DNA of 64,000 nt from Polaribacter sp. Hel_I_88 (GTDB lineage Bacteria; Bacteroidota; Bacteroidia; Flavobacteriales; Flavobacteriaceae): assembly GCF_000687935.1 (NCBI RefSeq), contig NZ_JHZZ01000001.1, positions 868,001-932,000 of the forward strand, written 5' to 3'. How positions within the stretch are numbered: position 1 is the first letter of the stretch; each line of letters begins with the position of its first letter. The position numbers and the translations under genes were made by a program. A model generated the notes under the pieces. That model was not told the origin of the DNA and did no database searches. It saw only the letters and a list, made by a program, of their open reading frames with translations. Shown piece by piece: positions 53,915-64,000 of the stretch.

Positions 53915-54430
53915 TTATTTAAGTACAAAAGTTTTAAAAAATAATTTTTTGTAAGCCTCGAACATTTCAAAATTTTCCTCTTTTGAACCAAAATTTAAAA
54001 CTGAAATGGAATTATCTCTTTTGTAGTATCTTGAAATTGCTCTAAAAGATTCATCATTTTGCATATACCTATAGTTCAGCTCAACAAAATCTGAAGTTTT
54101 TTTTACATCTAAAATTGTAGCATTTTTCAACCGATAATTTTTCTGAATAAGATTATCTAAAACTTCCATTAATTCGTTTTCTGTGCTTTCAATATCCAAT
54201 AGCAAAGTGCACCATGCTTTTTGACTTGGTTCTTCTTTAAAACCAAAAATGGCAACAGAATTATCTTTTCTATAACCATGCACTTGAGAGATTTCCCAGT
54301 TTTTAGGATATTTAAAAGAGTATCTACTTGTATTTAAAGAAGCAATTGATGAATTAGTATCCGAAGTGTTAGACGAAGTTTTGCAGCCAATACATAAAAA
54401 AATGAATATTATTTGTAAAATTCTCTTCAT
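53915..54430 (-). CDS. Lipoprotein, unknown function
   Basis: 171 residues, lipoprotein signal ending CIGC (Cys16), then a beta-rich domain YSFKYPKNWEISQVHGY typical of small periplasmic PsbP/DUF-like lipoproteins. 5 bp after the permease gene on the same strand, so co-transcribed with it; a link with lipoprotein export is only contextual. Confidence 0.65.
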   Translation of the reverse strand: MKRILQIIFIFLCIGCKTSSNTSDTNSSIASLNTSRYSFKYPKNWEISQVHGYRKDNSVAIFGFKEEPSQKAWCTLLLDIESTENELMEVLDNLIQKNYRLKNATILDVKKTSDFVELNYRYMQNDESFRAISRYYKRDNSISVLNFGSKEENFEMFEAYKKLFFKTFVLK

Positions 54431-54435
54431 CTAAA

Positions 54436-55638
54436 TTATCTCTCTATAAACTGTTTATTAATTCTACTACTTGCAATTTTAGCAGCTATAAAACCTAAAA
54501 CTGTGATTGTTAAAATTACAATAAAGAGATTTAAAAATCTAAATTCTACTGGATAAGGTAAACTTTCTGTAATCATAAAAAAACCGTATTTACTTTGCAG
54601 AAAAACAGCAATTATACCAATTAGTAAACCTATAATCATTCCAAAAAAAGTAAGTAGAAAGCCTTGTAAAACAAATATTTTTTTAATTTCTTTTACAGTT
54701 GTACCTAAATTATACAATGTTTTTAAATTCGCTTTTTTATCAATAATCATCATAATTATAGTGCCAATTACGTTGAATAAAGCAATGATTACAATCAATG
54801 TAAAAATTAAATAAGAAACGAAATTCTCGGTATTAATTACTTTATAAAAAACCTCGTTTAATTGCTCTTTGGTTTGCACTCTAAAAGTTGTTCCTAATTC
54901 ATTTTGAAGTTCTTCTGCAACAGCATCCGCATTTAAGGAATCTACTAATTTTAATTCTAAACCTGTAATTTGGTTTTCAGTAAACTTTAATAAATCTTTT
55001 GCTTGCTCTAAATTTACAAATACATATTTGCTTTCAAAATCTTCTGTACCAACATATAAGCCAATAATTTGAACATCTGTTTTGTAAAATGCGTTGTTAG
55101 GGTTGATAAAACCTGTGCCTGGCTTTGGCACTAAAATGGATAAGGGCTCTCCAAAACTTCTAATTCCTAAAGATAATTTTGCTGCAATAGTTCTGCCAAT
55201 TACTGCTGTATTTGTGAACTCATTATCGAGCCAATTACCAATTTCTAAAGCTGAATCTATATTCGTTATTTCAGCATAATTATCTTCAACTCCTTTAATG
55301 TAAGCTATTTCATTCTTATCATTATGTTCTAAAAAAACACGTTCTTCAATAATTTTAGAACTTGCTTTTACCTCCTGATTTTTTGTTATAATTTGATAAA
55401 CATCATCAGTAAGTATAAAAGATTTTCCTCTTACAGATGTAATTTTGATATCAGGATCTGAAGCATCTAATAAACTATAACTAAAGGTTCTTAAACCAGA
55501 AAAGCCAGATAAGATTATAAATAAGGCTAAAGAGCCTACAATAACTCCAAAAGAAGCAATAATGGTAATAATGTTGATAGCATTATTGCTTGTTTTAGTA
55601 AATAAATATCTTTTGGCTATGTAGAGTGAGAAATTCAA
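54436..55638 (-). CDS. LolC/LolE-type ABC transporter permease
   Basis: 400 residues: N-terminal membrane helix, MacB-type periplasmic domain, and three C-terminal helices of the FtsX/LolC fold (GTIIMMIIDKKANLKTLYNLG, LQGFLLTFFGMIIGL). Starts MNFSLYIAKRYLFTKTSNNAINIIT, typical of LolE-like proteins of lipoprotein transport. The partner ATPase (LolD) is not in the window. Confidence 0.85.
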   Translation of the reverse strand: MNFSLYIAKRYLFTKTSNNAINIITIIASFGVIVGSLALFIILSGFSGLRTFSYSLLDASDPDIKITSVRGKSFILTDDVYQIITKNQEVKASSKIIEERVFLEHNDKNEIAYIKGVEDNYAEITNIDSALEIGNWLDNEFTNTAVIGRTIAAKLSLGIRSFGEPLSILVPKPGTGFINPNNAFYKTDVQIIGLYVGTEDFESKYVFVNLEQAKDLLKFTENQITGLELKLVDSLNADAVAEELQNELGTTFRVQTKEQLNEVFYKVINTENFVSYLIFTLIVIIALFNVIGTIIMMIIDKKANLKTLYNLGTTVKEIKKIFVLQGFLLTFFGMIIGLLIGIIAVFLQSKYGFFMITESLPYPVEFRFLNLFIVILTITVLGFIAAKIASSRINKQFIER

Positions 55639-55653
55639 TAAAGTAAATTGAAT

Positions 55654-56049
55654 TTATATTTTTTTACGTTTTGGTAACACATCAGGATTTTTGATTGGGT
55701 TTTCATCCTGTCCGTTTAAAGATTTGTCAATTTCTTCTAAATAATCTAAGGTATCATCACCAAAAAACAATAATTCTGGCATTCTACGCAATTGATTTTT
55801 AGTTCTTCTTGCCATTTCATAACGAATTGTAGCTGTGTTAGATTGCACACCTTTTACAATTTCGGCTCTTTTATCTGAAGGAAAAATGCTTAAATATACT
55901 TTTGCAACTCCCAAATCTGAAGTAACATGTACTTTAGAAACAGAAATTAAAACTCCCTTCATACCATCTTGTGCCGCTTTTTGCAACACATCTACCAAGT
56001 CTTTTTGCAGAACTCCTGCAATTTTTCTTTGTCTGTTTGTTTCTTCCAT
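55654..56049 (-). CDS. rbfA: Ribosome-binding factor A
   Basis: 131 residues with KH-like fold; 30S maturation factor: RQRKIAGVLQKDLVDVLQ...VSKVHVTSDLGVAKVYLS...RMPELLFFGDDTLDYLEEIDKSL. C-terminal basic tail RKKI. 15 bp upstream of the LolC/E gene. A TAAATTTG box 5 bp before the ATG hints at a leaderless start. Confidence 0.92.
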   Translation of the reverse strand: MEETNRQRKIAGVLQKDLVDVLQKAAQDGMKGVLISVSKVHVTSDLGVAKVYLSIFPSDKRAEIVKGVQSNTATIRYEMARRTKNQLRRMPELLFFGDDTLDYLEEIDKSLNGQDENPIKNPDVLPKRKKI

Positions 56050-56053
56050 GCCG

Positions 56054-56061
56054 CAAATTTA
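56054..56061 (-). promoter_or_regulatory. rbfA -7 box
   Basis: TAAATTTG on the minus strand, with TTTA 19 bp upstream; G only 5 bp before the rbfA ATG, so the mRNA could be leaderless. Confidence 0.45.
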
Positions 56062-56069
56062 CGATAATT

Positions 56070-56711
56070 TTAGAGAGTGTAAATTTTATTTTTTATGGCA
56101 TACATCACCAAACCTACTCTATTTTTTACATTTAATTTTGTAAATAAAGTATCTCTGTAGCCATCTATAGTTTTTGGACTCAAATTCATTTCATTTGCAA
56201 TTTCTTTGTATGTATACTCAGTGCAAGCAAGTTTCATAAACTGAATTTCTTTATCTCTAAAAATTATTTCTTCTTCAATATCACCTGTTACCGATTTTAC
56301 AAGTAAGTTTGTAACATTTTTAGTATGATAAAAACCATTTTCTACAATTTCTATCAATGCTTTTTCTAAGATAGCTTTCTCTGTATCTTTTAACAAGTAG
56401 CCAATTGCGCCAGCTTTTAACATTTTTAGCACTGTTTTGTCATCATCTTCTACAGAAAGCGCCATAACGTTTACTGTTGGGTGTTTTTTTTGAATCCAAG
56501 CTGTGGTTTCGATGCCATTCATAATTGGCATATTAATATCCATTAAAACAACCTCTGGAATATTTGTTGAACTGGTAAATTTTTCAACCAATTCTTGACC
56601 ATTTTTGCAAGTATATAACACCTCAAATTTATCAAAAATATTCACCATTGTTTGTATTGCTTGAGATAGCAATGTGTGATCATCAACAATAACTACTGAA
56701 TGTTTTATCAT
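56070..56711 (-). CDS. NarL/FixJ-type response regulator
   Basis: 213 residues. Receiver domain (VIVDDHTLL, phospho-Asp in VVLMDINMPIMNG, K in YLLKDTEKA) and LuxR-type HTH (YTYKEIANEMNLSPKTIDGYRDTLFTKLNVKNR). Overlaps the kinase gene by 4 bp (ATGA). Last gene of a four-gene operon. Confidence 0.92.
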   Translation of the reverse strand: MIKHSVVIVDDHTLLSQAIQTMVNIFDKFEVLYTCKNGQELVEKFTSSTNIPEVVLMDINMPIMNGIETTAWIQKKHPTVNVMALSVEDDDKTVLKMLKAGAIGYLLKDTEKAILEKALIEIVENGFYHTKNVTNLLVKSVTGDIEEEIIFRDKEIQFMKLACTEYTYKEIANEMNLSPKTIDGYRDTLFTKLNVKNRVGLVMYAIKNKIYTL

Positions 56712-57457
56712 AATTTATAATTAATTTCTAGTGTTGTTCCGTTATTTTTTGCTGATGTAAATAAAGCATCAGCACCAATTAATTTAGCTCTATGTTTAAT
56801 ATTTATCAACCCAATACCTTCTTTTTTATCATCGCATAAAAAACCGACACCATTGTCTTTGACTACAATTTTTAAGTGTGTTTCTGAATACTCTAAAACA
56901 ACATTAAGCTCTGATGCCTTTGAGTGTTTAATTGTATTAGAGAAAAACTCTTGTAAAATTCGAAAAATAATAATGGTTGCTTTTTTGTCAATTTCTACTT
57001 CACTGCCTGTAATCGTTAAATTTGATTTTATAAATTCTAAACGATTAAAACGATCTACTTCTAGTTGTACAGCCTCTTTTAAATTGATGTTATTGATAGC
57101 TTCAGGATTAATTAATTTTGATAAAGCACGTACTTCATTTAATCCTTTTGAGATGGTTTCAGAAACTTCTTTAATATTTTCTTGGGTAGTATTTTGTAAC
57201 TGGATTTTTGCTAAAGTTAAAAGTTGTCCAATATTATCATGCAATTCCCAACTTATGTTTCTAAGCGTTTCTTCTCTTATTTCAATTTGAGTTTCTGCGA
57301 TTTCTTTCTCAAATTCTTCTTTAGCTAATTTTTGTTGTTTAAGTAATTCGTTTTTTCTTTTCTGGAAAATGGTAAATAATAATACAATTCCTATAGTTAC
57401 AAATAATATTATTATTGTAAATATGATGATGATGATTTCTGTATTGGTTTTATCCAT
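56708..57457 (-). CDS. NarX-type sensor histidine kinase
   Basis: 249 residues: one N-terminal membrane segment, no extracytoplasmic sensor, HisKA_3 dimerisation box NISWELHDNIGQLLTLA (phospho-His) and a HATPase domain ending in DNGVGFL and GLINIKHRAKL. Without a sensor domain it may respond to the upstream membrane protein, whose gene it overlaps by 46 bp. Confidence 0.88.
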   Translation of the reverse strand: MDKTNTEIIIIIFTIIILFVTIGIVLLFTIFQKRKNELLKQQKLAKEEFEKEIAETQIEIREETLRNISWELHDNIGQLLTLAKIQLQNTTQENIKEVSETISKGLNEVRALSKLINPEAINNINLKEAVQLEVDRFNRLEFIKSNLTITGSEVEIDKKATIIIFRILQEFFSNTIKHSKASELNVVLEYSETHLKIVVKDNGVGFLCDDKKEGIGLINIKHRAKLIGADALFTSAKNNGTTLEINYKL

Positions 57458-58050
57458 ATTAAACTAATTATAAATATAAGGTGCATTATGATAACTACCG
57501 AAGCTAAAAGCGTAAAAAGTAACCTATCATATAAACCAAATAAATATTGTAATGAGAAAAAAGGAACACTGGCAAGATAATAAATTAAAAAACCAACTGT
57601 TAACCAAAAAGGTAACACCTTTTTATAATTCATTATTTTACTAGAATTTAATAATTTTTGTAAATATAAAAACATGAAAGGTACTACAAAAAAAGGTAAA
57701 ATTATTACTGTATATTTTTGAAGTACAACATATTTAAAACTTATAAAGTAAATTATGTAATAAATTATAGAAAGAGCTATTATAATTTTTTTCGATTTTA
57801 CATTAGTATTTAAAAAATAGTATATACCTATTAAAGATGAAAATTCAAAGAACGTATAAATGTTGTAAATCCAGTAATTATTACCACCACTTAAAAGCAT
57901 TCCAAGTGCTTCAAATAAAACAGCAAATACTAAAAAAGCTATAAAAAAATAGTAATAAGTTTTTTTATATTTAGGTAAATATATAAGACTTAAAATAATG
58001 CTTAAAATTTCAACAACAAAAACGATATCTCCAAATTCTAAATCATTCAT
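57412..58050 (-). CDS. Multi-pass membrane protein of the NarL-type operon
   Basis: 212 residues with about seven hydrophobic helices; no family recognised. The long overlap (46 bp) with the kinase gene and 4-bp gap after the lipoprotein suggest a sensory unit: lipoprotein, membrane protein, kinase, regulator. Confidence 0.65.
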   Translation of the reverse strand: MNDLEFGDIVFVVEILSIILSLIYLPKYKKTYYYFFIAFLVFAVLFEALGMLLSGGNNYWIYNIYTFFEFSSLIGIYYFLNTNVKSKKIIIALSIIYYIIYFISFKYVVLQKYTVIILPFFVVPFMFLYLQKLLNSSKIMNYKKVLPFWLTVGFLIYYLASVPFFSLQYLFGLYDRLLFTLLASVVIIMHLIFIISLIWIKPIQKSSSSYLQ

Positions 58051-58054
58051 TTTT

Positions 58055-58675
58055 TTAATGGTATGGAGGTACTATTTGCATTCTATTCGCAGATGAGCTT
58101 TCTAAATCTTGCACAGTTGTTGAAAATGATAAGAAACCACTTTTTTGTACATTCTTTTCTCTAACTTGTTCTAAAAATTGAGCTATTTCTACAGGTTTTC
58201 CTTTTTCTGAATACAAAGGCTCAAATGCAACATCTACTTTACCATTAATATTAGTAGTGGGTGTAAATATTAATGTATTTTTATTTTGGTATTTTTCTAT
58301 TTTATAATTTTTTGGATATTGTGTTGGGTATATTCTAAAACCTGTTACAGGAATATCCTTTTCTTTAGAGATTTTTTCTATGTAGGCTATATATTGTTTT
58401 AAATCATCAATATGATACCAATTATATTCTGTAGATATAGAATCCTTTCCACCAGATTCTTTGTTTATATATTTATTCAACTCTTTTCTTGAACCTTGGT
58501 CATAAGCATCCATCATATCAGCCATTTCTTTATAAGTAATTATTTGAGATGGTTTATCATTATTTGGATAACAAGATTCACCATTATCCTCTGTATGATT
58601 ACATTTAGTAGTACAAGAATAAGATATTAAAAATAATGCTGATAAAAAGGATAGTTTGGTTAATCGTAGTTTCAT
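58055..58675 (-). CDS. Lipoprotein of the NarL-type operon
   Basis: 206 residues, lipoprotein signal ending ISYSC (Cys21), then a soluble domain with ITYKEMADMMDAYDQG and PVTGFRIYPTQYP. No family recognised. First gene of the operon leading to the kinase/regulator pair; perhaps the periplasmic input. Confidence 0.65.
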   Translation of the reverse strand: MKLRLTKLSFLSALFLISYSCTTKCNHTEDNGESCYPNNDKPSQIITYKEMADMMDAYDQGSRKELNKYINKESGGKDSISTEYNWYHIDDLKQYIAYIEKISKEKDIPVTGFRIYPTQYPKNYKIEKYQNKNTLIFTPTTNINGKVDVAFEPLYSEKGKPVEIAQFLEQVREKNVQKSGFLSFSTTVQDLESSSANRMQIVPPYH

Positions 58676-58808
58676 TTTAAAAACTTTTAATTTTGTAAAG
58701 ACTAAAGTACAATATAATTACCTAACCTATAAAACAACATAAAGAAAAGGGTGTTTTTCCCCTTTAATTTTAGGGTTTTATACTTGTAATTAATTAAACA
58801 AACAATTG

Positions 58809-58890
58809 CATCTTTGGGGTAAGAAAAAAGGAAAAATCTCGAAAGGGGAAATTGCTAAAAAACATCTTTATAAGTAAAGGTGTTTTTTTA
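58809..58890 (+). ncRNA. Candidate small RNA with GAAA tetraloop and terminator
   Basis: CATCTTTG (58809-58816, near-consensus -7) with TTG 21 bp before it; the predicted ~70-nt transcript contains TCTC-GAAA-GGGG, a GNRA-capped hairpin, and ends in a 14-bp stem AAAAAACATCTTTA / TAAAGGTGTTTTTT with a T-tract. Identity unknown. Confidence 0.4.
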
Positions 58891-58927
58891 TTTTACATAA
58901 ATAGTTAACGAACCACCAGTTAAAAAA

Positions 58928-58959
58928 AAATCTCAAAACAAATAATTGTTTTGAGATTT
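58928..58959 (-). terminator. Terminator downstream of atpC
   Basis: Perfect 14-bp stem AAATCTCAAAACAA / TTGTTTTGAGATTT, 4-nt loop, followed on the minus strand by nine T. Confidence 0.8.
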
Positions 58960-58987
58960 TTAAATTTTATAAGAATATTCAGATAAT

Positions 58988-59281
58988 TTAATCCGCTAAA
59001 ATAATCGCTTTGTTATCTTTTAATTCTAAAGTTCCTGAATTTATTGCTAATGTTAAAACGTTATTATCATCACTATGAGGTATAAATTTACCTTTCAACT
59101 TATCCAACTCTAAGTGTTGTTGAGAATGCACATGAACTTTAACAACGCCTTCTCTTAAAATAGAAACAATTGGTGCGTGATTATTTAACATCTGAAAATC
59201 CCCATCAATTCCTGGAACTGTAATAGAATCTACTTCAGATGAAAACAAAATAGCCTCTGGCGATACAATTTCTAAAAACAT
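58988..59281 (-). CDS. atpC: F1 ATP synthase epsilon subunit
   Basis: 97 residues; only the N-terminal beta-barrel half is present (LEIVSPEAILFSSEVDSITVPGIDGDFQMLNNHAPIVSIL), as in Bacteroidota epsilon subunits that lack or shorten the inhibitory helices. 72 bp downstream of atpD; the rest of the ATP synthase operon is elsewhere. Confidence 0.93.
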   Translation of the reverse strand: MFLEIVSPEAILFSSEVDSITVPGIDGDFQMLNNHAPIVSILREGVVKVHVHSQQHLELDKLKGKFIPHSDDNNVLTLAINSGTLELKDNKAIILAD

Positions 59282-59353
59282 ATTTTTTTAGTTTTTAGTT
59301 GTTAGTTATGAGTTGTTAGTAAAAACTACCAACTTTCTAACTGTCAACTTATA

Positions 59354-60931
<1,578 letters not shown>

Positions 60932-61020
60932 CTTTTTTAGATTGGATTTAAAAAACATTCTTTACAAAAAAAACTCTGCTCAAATTGAGCAGAGTTTTCT
61001 ATAATTTAAGTGTTGTAAAA

Positions 61021-62373
61021 CTATTCGTTTAATTTTATAACAACTCTTCTATTTTCAGCTCTTCCTTCAGCAGTAGCGTTTGTTGATGCAGGGTTACTTT
61101 CTCCATAACCAACTGCTTCTAATTTGCTAGCATCCATACCTTTGTTAACTAAATAAGTTTTTACAGATTCTGCTCTTCTTTCAGATAAATACTTGTTATA
61201 TCCAGCATCACCAATACTATCTGTATATCCTTCGATTACATATATTATGTTTTCTGTAGAGTTAATTAACTCATAAACCTTATCTAACTTTTCAGCAGCA
61301 GCTTTTTTAACAACAGCTTTATCAAAATCAAATAAAACACCTTTTGTATATGCAGCTAACATTGCTAATTTATCAGCCATTGTGTCTTCAGGACATCCTG
61401 AATTAGATGCTGGACCAGCTTCGTTGATACATTTATCATCTTTATCTAATACTCCATCACCATCTGTATCTGGCCAAGGACATCCATTATTTGCAGCTGG
61501 ACCTGAAGTAGAAGGACATTTATCGTCTTTATCTACAACTCCATCTCCATCTGTATCTGGACAACCTTTATTTGCTTTTGTTCCTTTTTCATTAGGACAC
61601 ATATCATCTTTATCAGCAATTCCATCTCCATCTGAGTCTGGACAACCATTCATAGCAGCTAAACCTGCAGTGTAAGGACAAGCATCGTCAGAATCTTTAA
61701 TTCCATCATTATCTGCATCTGGACATCCATTAAACTCAACTAAACCAGCTTCGTTTGGACACTCATCATTTTTATCATAAACACCATCACCATCTGTATC
61801 TTTTCCTCCAAACTGTACAACTAAACCTAAAGAAGTTTGATAATGTGCTCTAACTTTGTCAGAAAAACCCTTTAAGGTACCCGTTTGAAAAGTTAAACCC
61901 AAATTATCATTAAACCAAGCGTTAAAACCTAAACCTCCGTTAATCATTCCTTCTCCACTAGAATCCATAGATGCATAAGCACCACCTAAATAAACAAAAG
62001 GATCAAACCAACCTGTTTCACCAACTAGTCTATTTACATCATACTTCACATTAGCTCCTACATTGTAATATAAAAAATCTGAATCACCATCAGTCACAAC
62101 ATGATCAATCTTACTAAAAGACCCTGCTAATTGCAAAGTGAACCCTTTATCTAAATATTTTTCTGCTGATATTCTAGATATCGTGGGTACAAAATTCCAA
62201 TCACTATTCCCTAGTAAATCTTTAACCTGATCGCTAAAATCATTACCATTGTAGAAATCTATAATATTTACTCCAAAACTAGCAGCCCAAGGGTTGTTTT
62301 CATCCTGTGCGTTCACGCTGTTAACCGCTACAAACGCAAATAAAGCTATCACAGCTATTTTTAATCGTTTCAT
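61021..62373 (-). CDS. OmpA-family outer membrane protein with thrombospondin type 3 repeats
   Basis: 450 residues from the ATG at 62373 (MKRLKIAVIALFAFVAVNSVNAQ signal peptide; shortened). N-terminal beta-barrel, then about five TSP3 calcium repeats of the DTDGDGVxDKxDxCPN type, then an OmpA C-terminal domain binding peptidoglycan (FDFDKAVVKKAA, GYTDSIGDAGYN, LSERRAESVKTYL, AENRRVVIKL). A major outer membrane protein in flavobacteria. Own strong promoter. Confidence 0.93.
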   Translation of the reverse strand: MKRLKIAVIALFAFVAVNSVNAQDENNPWAASFGVNIIDFYNGNDFSDQVKDLLGNSDWNFVPTISRISAEKYLDKGFTLQLAGSFSKIDHVVTDGDSDFLYYNVGANVKYDVNRLVGETGWFDPFVYLGGAYASMDSSGEGMINGGLGFNAWFNDNLGLTFQTGTLKGFSDKVRAHYQTSLGLVVQFGGKDTDGDGVYDKNDECPNEAGLVEFNGCPDADNDGIKDSDDACPYTAGLAAMNGCPDSDGDGIADKDDMCPNEKGTKANKGCPDTDGDGVVDKDDKCPSTSGPAANNGCPWPDTDGDGVLDKDDKCINEAGPASNSGCPEDTMADKLAMLAAYTKGVLFDFDKAVVKKAAAEKLDKVYELINSTENIIYVIEGYTDSIGDAGYNKYLSERRAESVKTYLVNKGMDASKLEAVGYGESNPASTNATAEGRAENRRVVIKLNE

Positions 62374-62412
62374 TATCAAATTTTTAAATTAAAAGTTCGT
62401 TATTGTAATACG

Positions 62413-62443
62413 CAAAAGTAAAGTCTTCTTTTGTATTAACAAA
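62413..62443 (-). promoter_or_regulatory. Promoter of the OmpA-family gene
   Basis: TTTG, exactly 19 bp, TACTTTTG on the minus strand: near-ideal Bacteroidota promoter ~40 bp upstream of the start. Confidence 0.75.
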
Positions 62444-62488
62444 GACAAATCTACGAAATATTCACATAATAACAAGTTTTTATCAATT

Positions 62489-63682
62489 CTAAATTACTTT
62501 TAACTCCTTTCCTACTTCAATAAATGCAGAAATTGCCTTATCTAAATGCTCTTTTGTATGTGCTGCAGACAATTGTACTCTAATCCTTGCTTTTCCTTTT
62601 GGCACTACAGGAAAAAAGAAACCAATGACATAAATTCCTTTTTCTAATAATTTATTTGCCATTGTTTGCGATAATTTTGCATCATATAACATCACAGGAA
62701 CTATAGCTGCATCTGCTCCAACCAAATCGAAACCTGCTTTTTCCATCTCTGCTCTAAAATAATTGGTATTCCATTCTAGCTGATCTCTTAAAGTGGTGTC
62801 ATCAGCAATTAAATCAAAAACTTTTAAAGAAGCACCTACAATTGTTGGCGCTAATGAATTTGAAAACAAATAAGGTCTAGAACGTTGGCGTAAAATTTCA
62901 ATAATTTCTTTTTTACCAGTTGTATATCCACCCATTGCTCCACCAAGAGCTTTCCCTAAAGTTCCTGTAACAATATCAACTCTATCCATTACATTCTTTA
63001 GCTCTACAGTTCCTCTTCCTGTTTTACCAATAAAACCTGTAGCATGGCATTCATCAACCATTACTAAAGCATCATATTTATCTGCTAAATCACAAATCTC
63101 ATCTAATTTAGCGACAATTCCATCCATAGAAAAAACACCATCAGTAACAATTAATTTAAAACGATGGTTATTTTTATTAGCTTCAATTAATTGTTCTTCA
63201 AGAGAGGCCATATCATTATTATTATATCTGTAACGTCCTGCTTTGCACAAACGAACTCCATCAATAATAGAAGCATGATTTAGACTATCAGAAATTATAG
63301 CATCATCTTTTGTTAATAAAGGCTCAAAAATTCCTCCATTGGCATCAAAACAAGCAGCATATAAAATAGTATCGTCTGTTGTATAAAATTCTGCAATTTT
63401 TTGTTCTAATTGCTTATGAATATCTTGTGTTCCGCAAATAAAACGAACTGAAGACATTCCAAATCCATGAGAATCTAAGGTGTCTTTTGCAGCTTGAATT
63501 ACTTCTGGATGATTAGACAATCCTAAATAATTATTGGCACAAAAGTTTATAACTTCTTCTCCTGTTGAGATTTTTATAACTGCATCTTGAGACGATGTTA
63601 TAATTCTTTCAGATTTATATAAACCATCATCTTTAATTTCTTGAAGTTCTTTTGTTAAGGTATCTTTAATTTTTCCGTACAT
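62489..63682 (-). CDS. kbl: 2-amino-3-ketobutyrate CoA ligase (glycine C-acetyltransferase)
   Basis: 397 residues. PLP enzyme of threonine degradation: [12 protein letters not shown], the cofactor-stacking region [25 protein letters not shown], and the Schiff-base Lys in [13 protein letters not shown]. Full length. A TAACTTTG box (63704-63711) lies ~22 bp upstream. Confidence 0.93.
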   Translation of the reverse strand: MYGKIKDTLTKELQEIKDDGLYKSERIITSSQDAVIKISTGEEVINFCANNYLGLSNHPEVIQAAKDTLDSHGFGMSSVRFICGTQDIHKQLEQKIAEFYTTDDTILYAACFDANGGIFEPLLTKDDAIISDSLNHASIIDGVRLCKAGRYRYNNNDMASLEEQLIEANKNNHRFKLIVTDGVFSMDGIVAKLDEICDLADKYDALVMVDECHATGFIGKTGRGTVELKNVMDRVDIVTGTLGKALGGAMGGYTTGKKEIIEILRQRSRPYLFSNSLAPTIVGASLKVFDLIADDTTLRDQLEWNTNYFRAEMEKAGFDLVGADAAIVPVMLYDAKLSQTMANKLLEKGIYVIGFFFPVVPKGKARIRVQLSAAHTKEHLDKAISAFIEVGKELKVI

Positions 63683-63703
63683 TTTTTATCGATTTAAGAA
63701 ACA

Positions 63704-63711
63704 CAAAGTTA
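63704..63711 (-). promoter_or_regulatory. kbl -7 box
   Basis: TAACTTTG on the minus strand, between kbl and the end of the upstream helicase-nuclease gene. Confidence 0.5.
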
Positions 63712-63730
63712 CAAAGTTTAATTTTTCTGA

Positions 63731-64000
63731 TTATACTTCAACAACATCTATTTCTTGATTTATATAAATTAATATTTTTTTGATCACTTTAAAATCCATC
63801 GATTTTAAAACTTTTTCGTATCTTAAAAGTTGCTGATGATGCTCATTTGAAGGATTTCCTGTTTTGTAATCCATAATTACAACTTCATTATCATCATTAA
63901 AAACCAATCTATCAGGAATTAAAATCTGGTTATCTACATCTACAATTTCTCTTTCATTGTATATAATAACCTTTTCAGAGAAATACGTTTTTAATTTTTG
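63731..64000 (-). CDS. RecB/AddA-like helicase-nuclease (3' end only)
   Basis: Last 89 codons of a minus-strand gene that continues beyond the window. The sequence has IPDRLVFND...VVIMDYKTGN...HHQQLLRYEKVL, the D-(x)n-DYKTG-...QL..Y signature of the PD-(D/E)XK nuclease domain at the C-terminus of RecB/AddA-type UvrD helicases. Probably the DNA double-strand-break repair nuclease. Confidence 0.75.
   Translation of the reverse strand, partial: QKLKTYFSEKVIIYNEREIVDVDNQILIPDRLVFNDDNEVVIMDYKTGNPSNEHHQQLLRYEKVLKSMDFKVIKKILIYINQEIDVVEV

Larger units (their letters stand above)
58676..58987. other. Intergenic region with candidate RNA and terminators
   Basis: 312 bp between atpC and the NarL-type operon. 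It contains the atpDC terminator (58928-58959), a second hairpin (58857-58888), a possible plus-strand small RNA ahead of it, and an A/T-rich upstream region for the lipoprotein gene with AAAGGG/CCCTTT inverted stretches near 58,750. Confidence 0.5.

Overview
The window comes from an AT-rich Bacteroidota genome, almost certainly a marine gliding member of the Flavobacteriaceae (Polaribacter/Tenacibaculum-like; the genus is a guess). The evidence is gldB-gldC, a FolK-deoxynucleoside kinase fusion, a zinc-less DnaG, TAnnTTTG promoters and leaders without Shine-Dalgarno sequences. It divides into a mobile accessory half (1 to about 29,560) and a conserved chromosomal half (about 29,690 to 64,000).

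The accessory half is the most notable part. It is a cassette array that looks like a chromosomal integron or an attC cluster. Twenty-two copies of a 122-190 bp palindromic site alternate with short segments, nearly all carrying one or two plus-strand genes with very short leaders. Each site starts with AAC and ends with GTT. Inside these lie a second pair of complementary boxes (typically GTATAT/ATATAC), an unequal spacer (3 nt left, 6 nt right) and an inner hairpin with compensatory changes between copies. The decisive observation is that the first 10 bases of every complete cassette (GTT plus 7 cassette-specific bases) are the reverse complement of its last 10 bases at 9-10 positions in 21 of 22 cassettes. 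That is the layout expected if one folded attC-like hairpin per circular cassette were recombined. No integrase is visible. Because sites lie 3' of genes on the plus strand, an attI/intI would be expected to the left of the window.

Cassette cargo, left to right: the end of a CBASS operon (SAVED-domain effector plus CD-NTase); thioredoxin-like lipoproteins; membrane and SUKH-like proteins; a Cass2/GyrI-like effector-binding protein; a zinc-ribbon protein with a PD-(D/E)XK protein; a complete mercury operon (ArsR-type regulator, merTP, merB, merA) as one 3.85 kb cassette; a PHP-ABC ATPase with a small partner; two cassettes without a convincing gene; several lipoproteins; another PD-(D/E)XK-like protein; and a TPR protein. 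Two IS3-family elements sit in cassette leaders. The last cassette seems to be a chimera made by recombination between IS copies, and the array ends in a truncated site followed by a terminator.

The chromosomal half holds housekeeping and lineage-typical genes: folK-dNK, gldC/gldB, nadE, a triplicated family of 43-residue peptide genes, dnaG, clpX/clpP/tig, a sterol-desaturase-family hydroxylase, a geranylgeranyl-reductase-like flavoprotein, lepA, a PepSY membrane protein, a SOUL protein, two EF-hand proteins, a TolB-like lipoprotein, an M28-PDZ peptidase, a LytS/LytTR two-component pair, dusB, a LolC/E-type permease, rbfA, a NarL-type two-component operon, atpD-atpC, an OmpA/TSP3 porin, kbl and the 3' end of a RecB/AddA-like nuclease. 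REP-like palindromes and a candidate small RNA lie between them.
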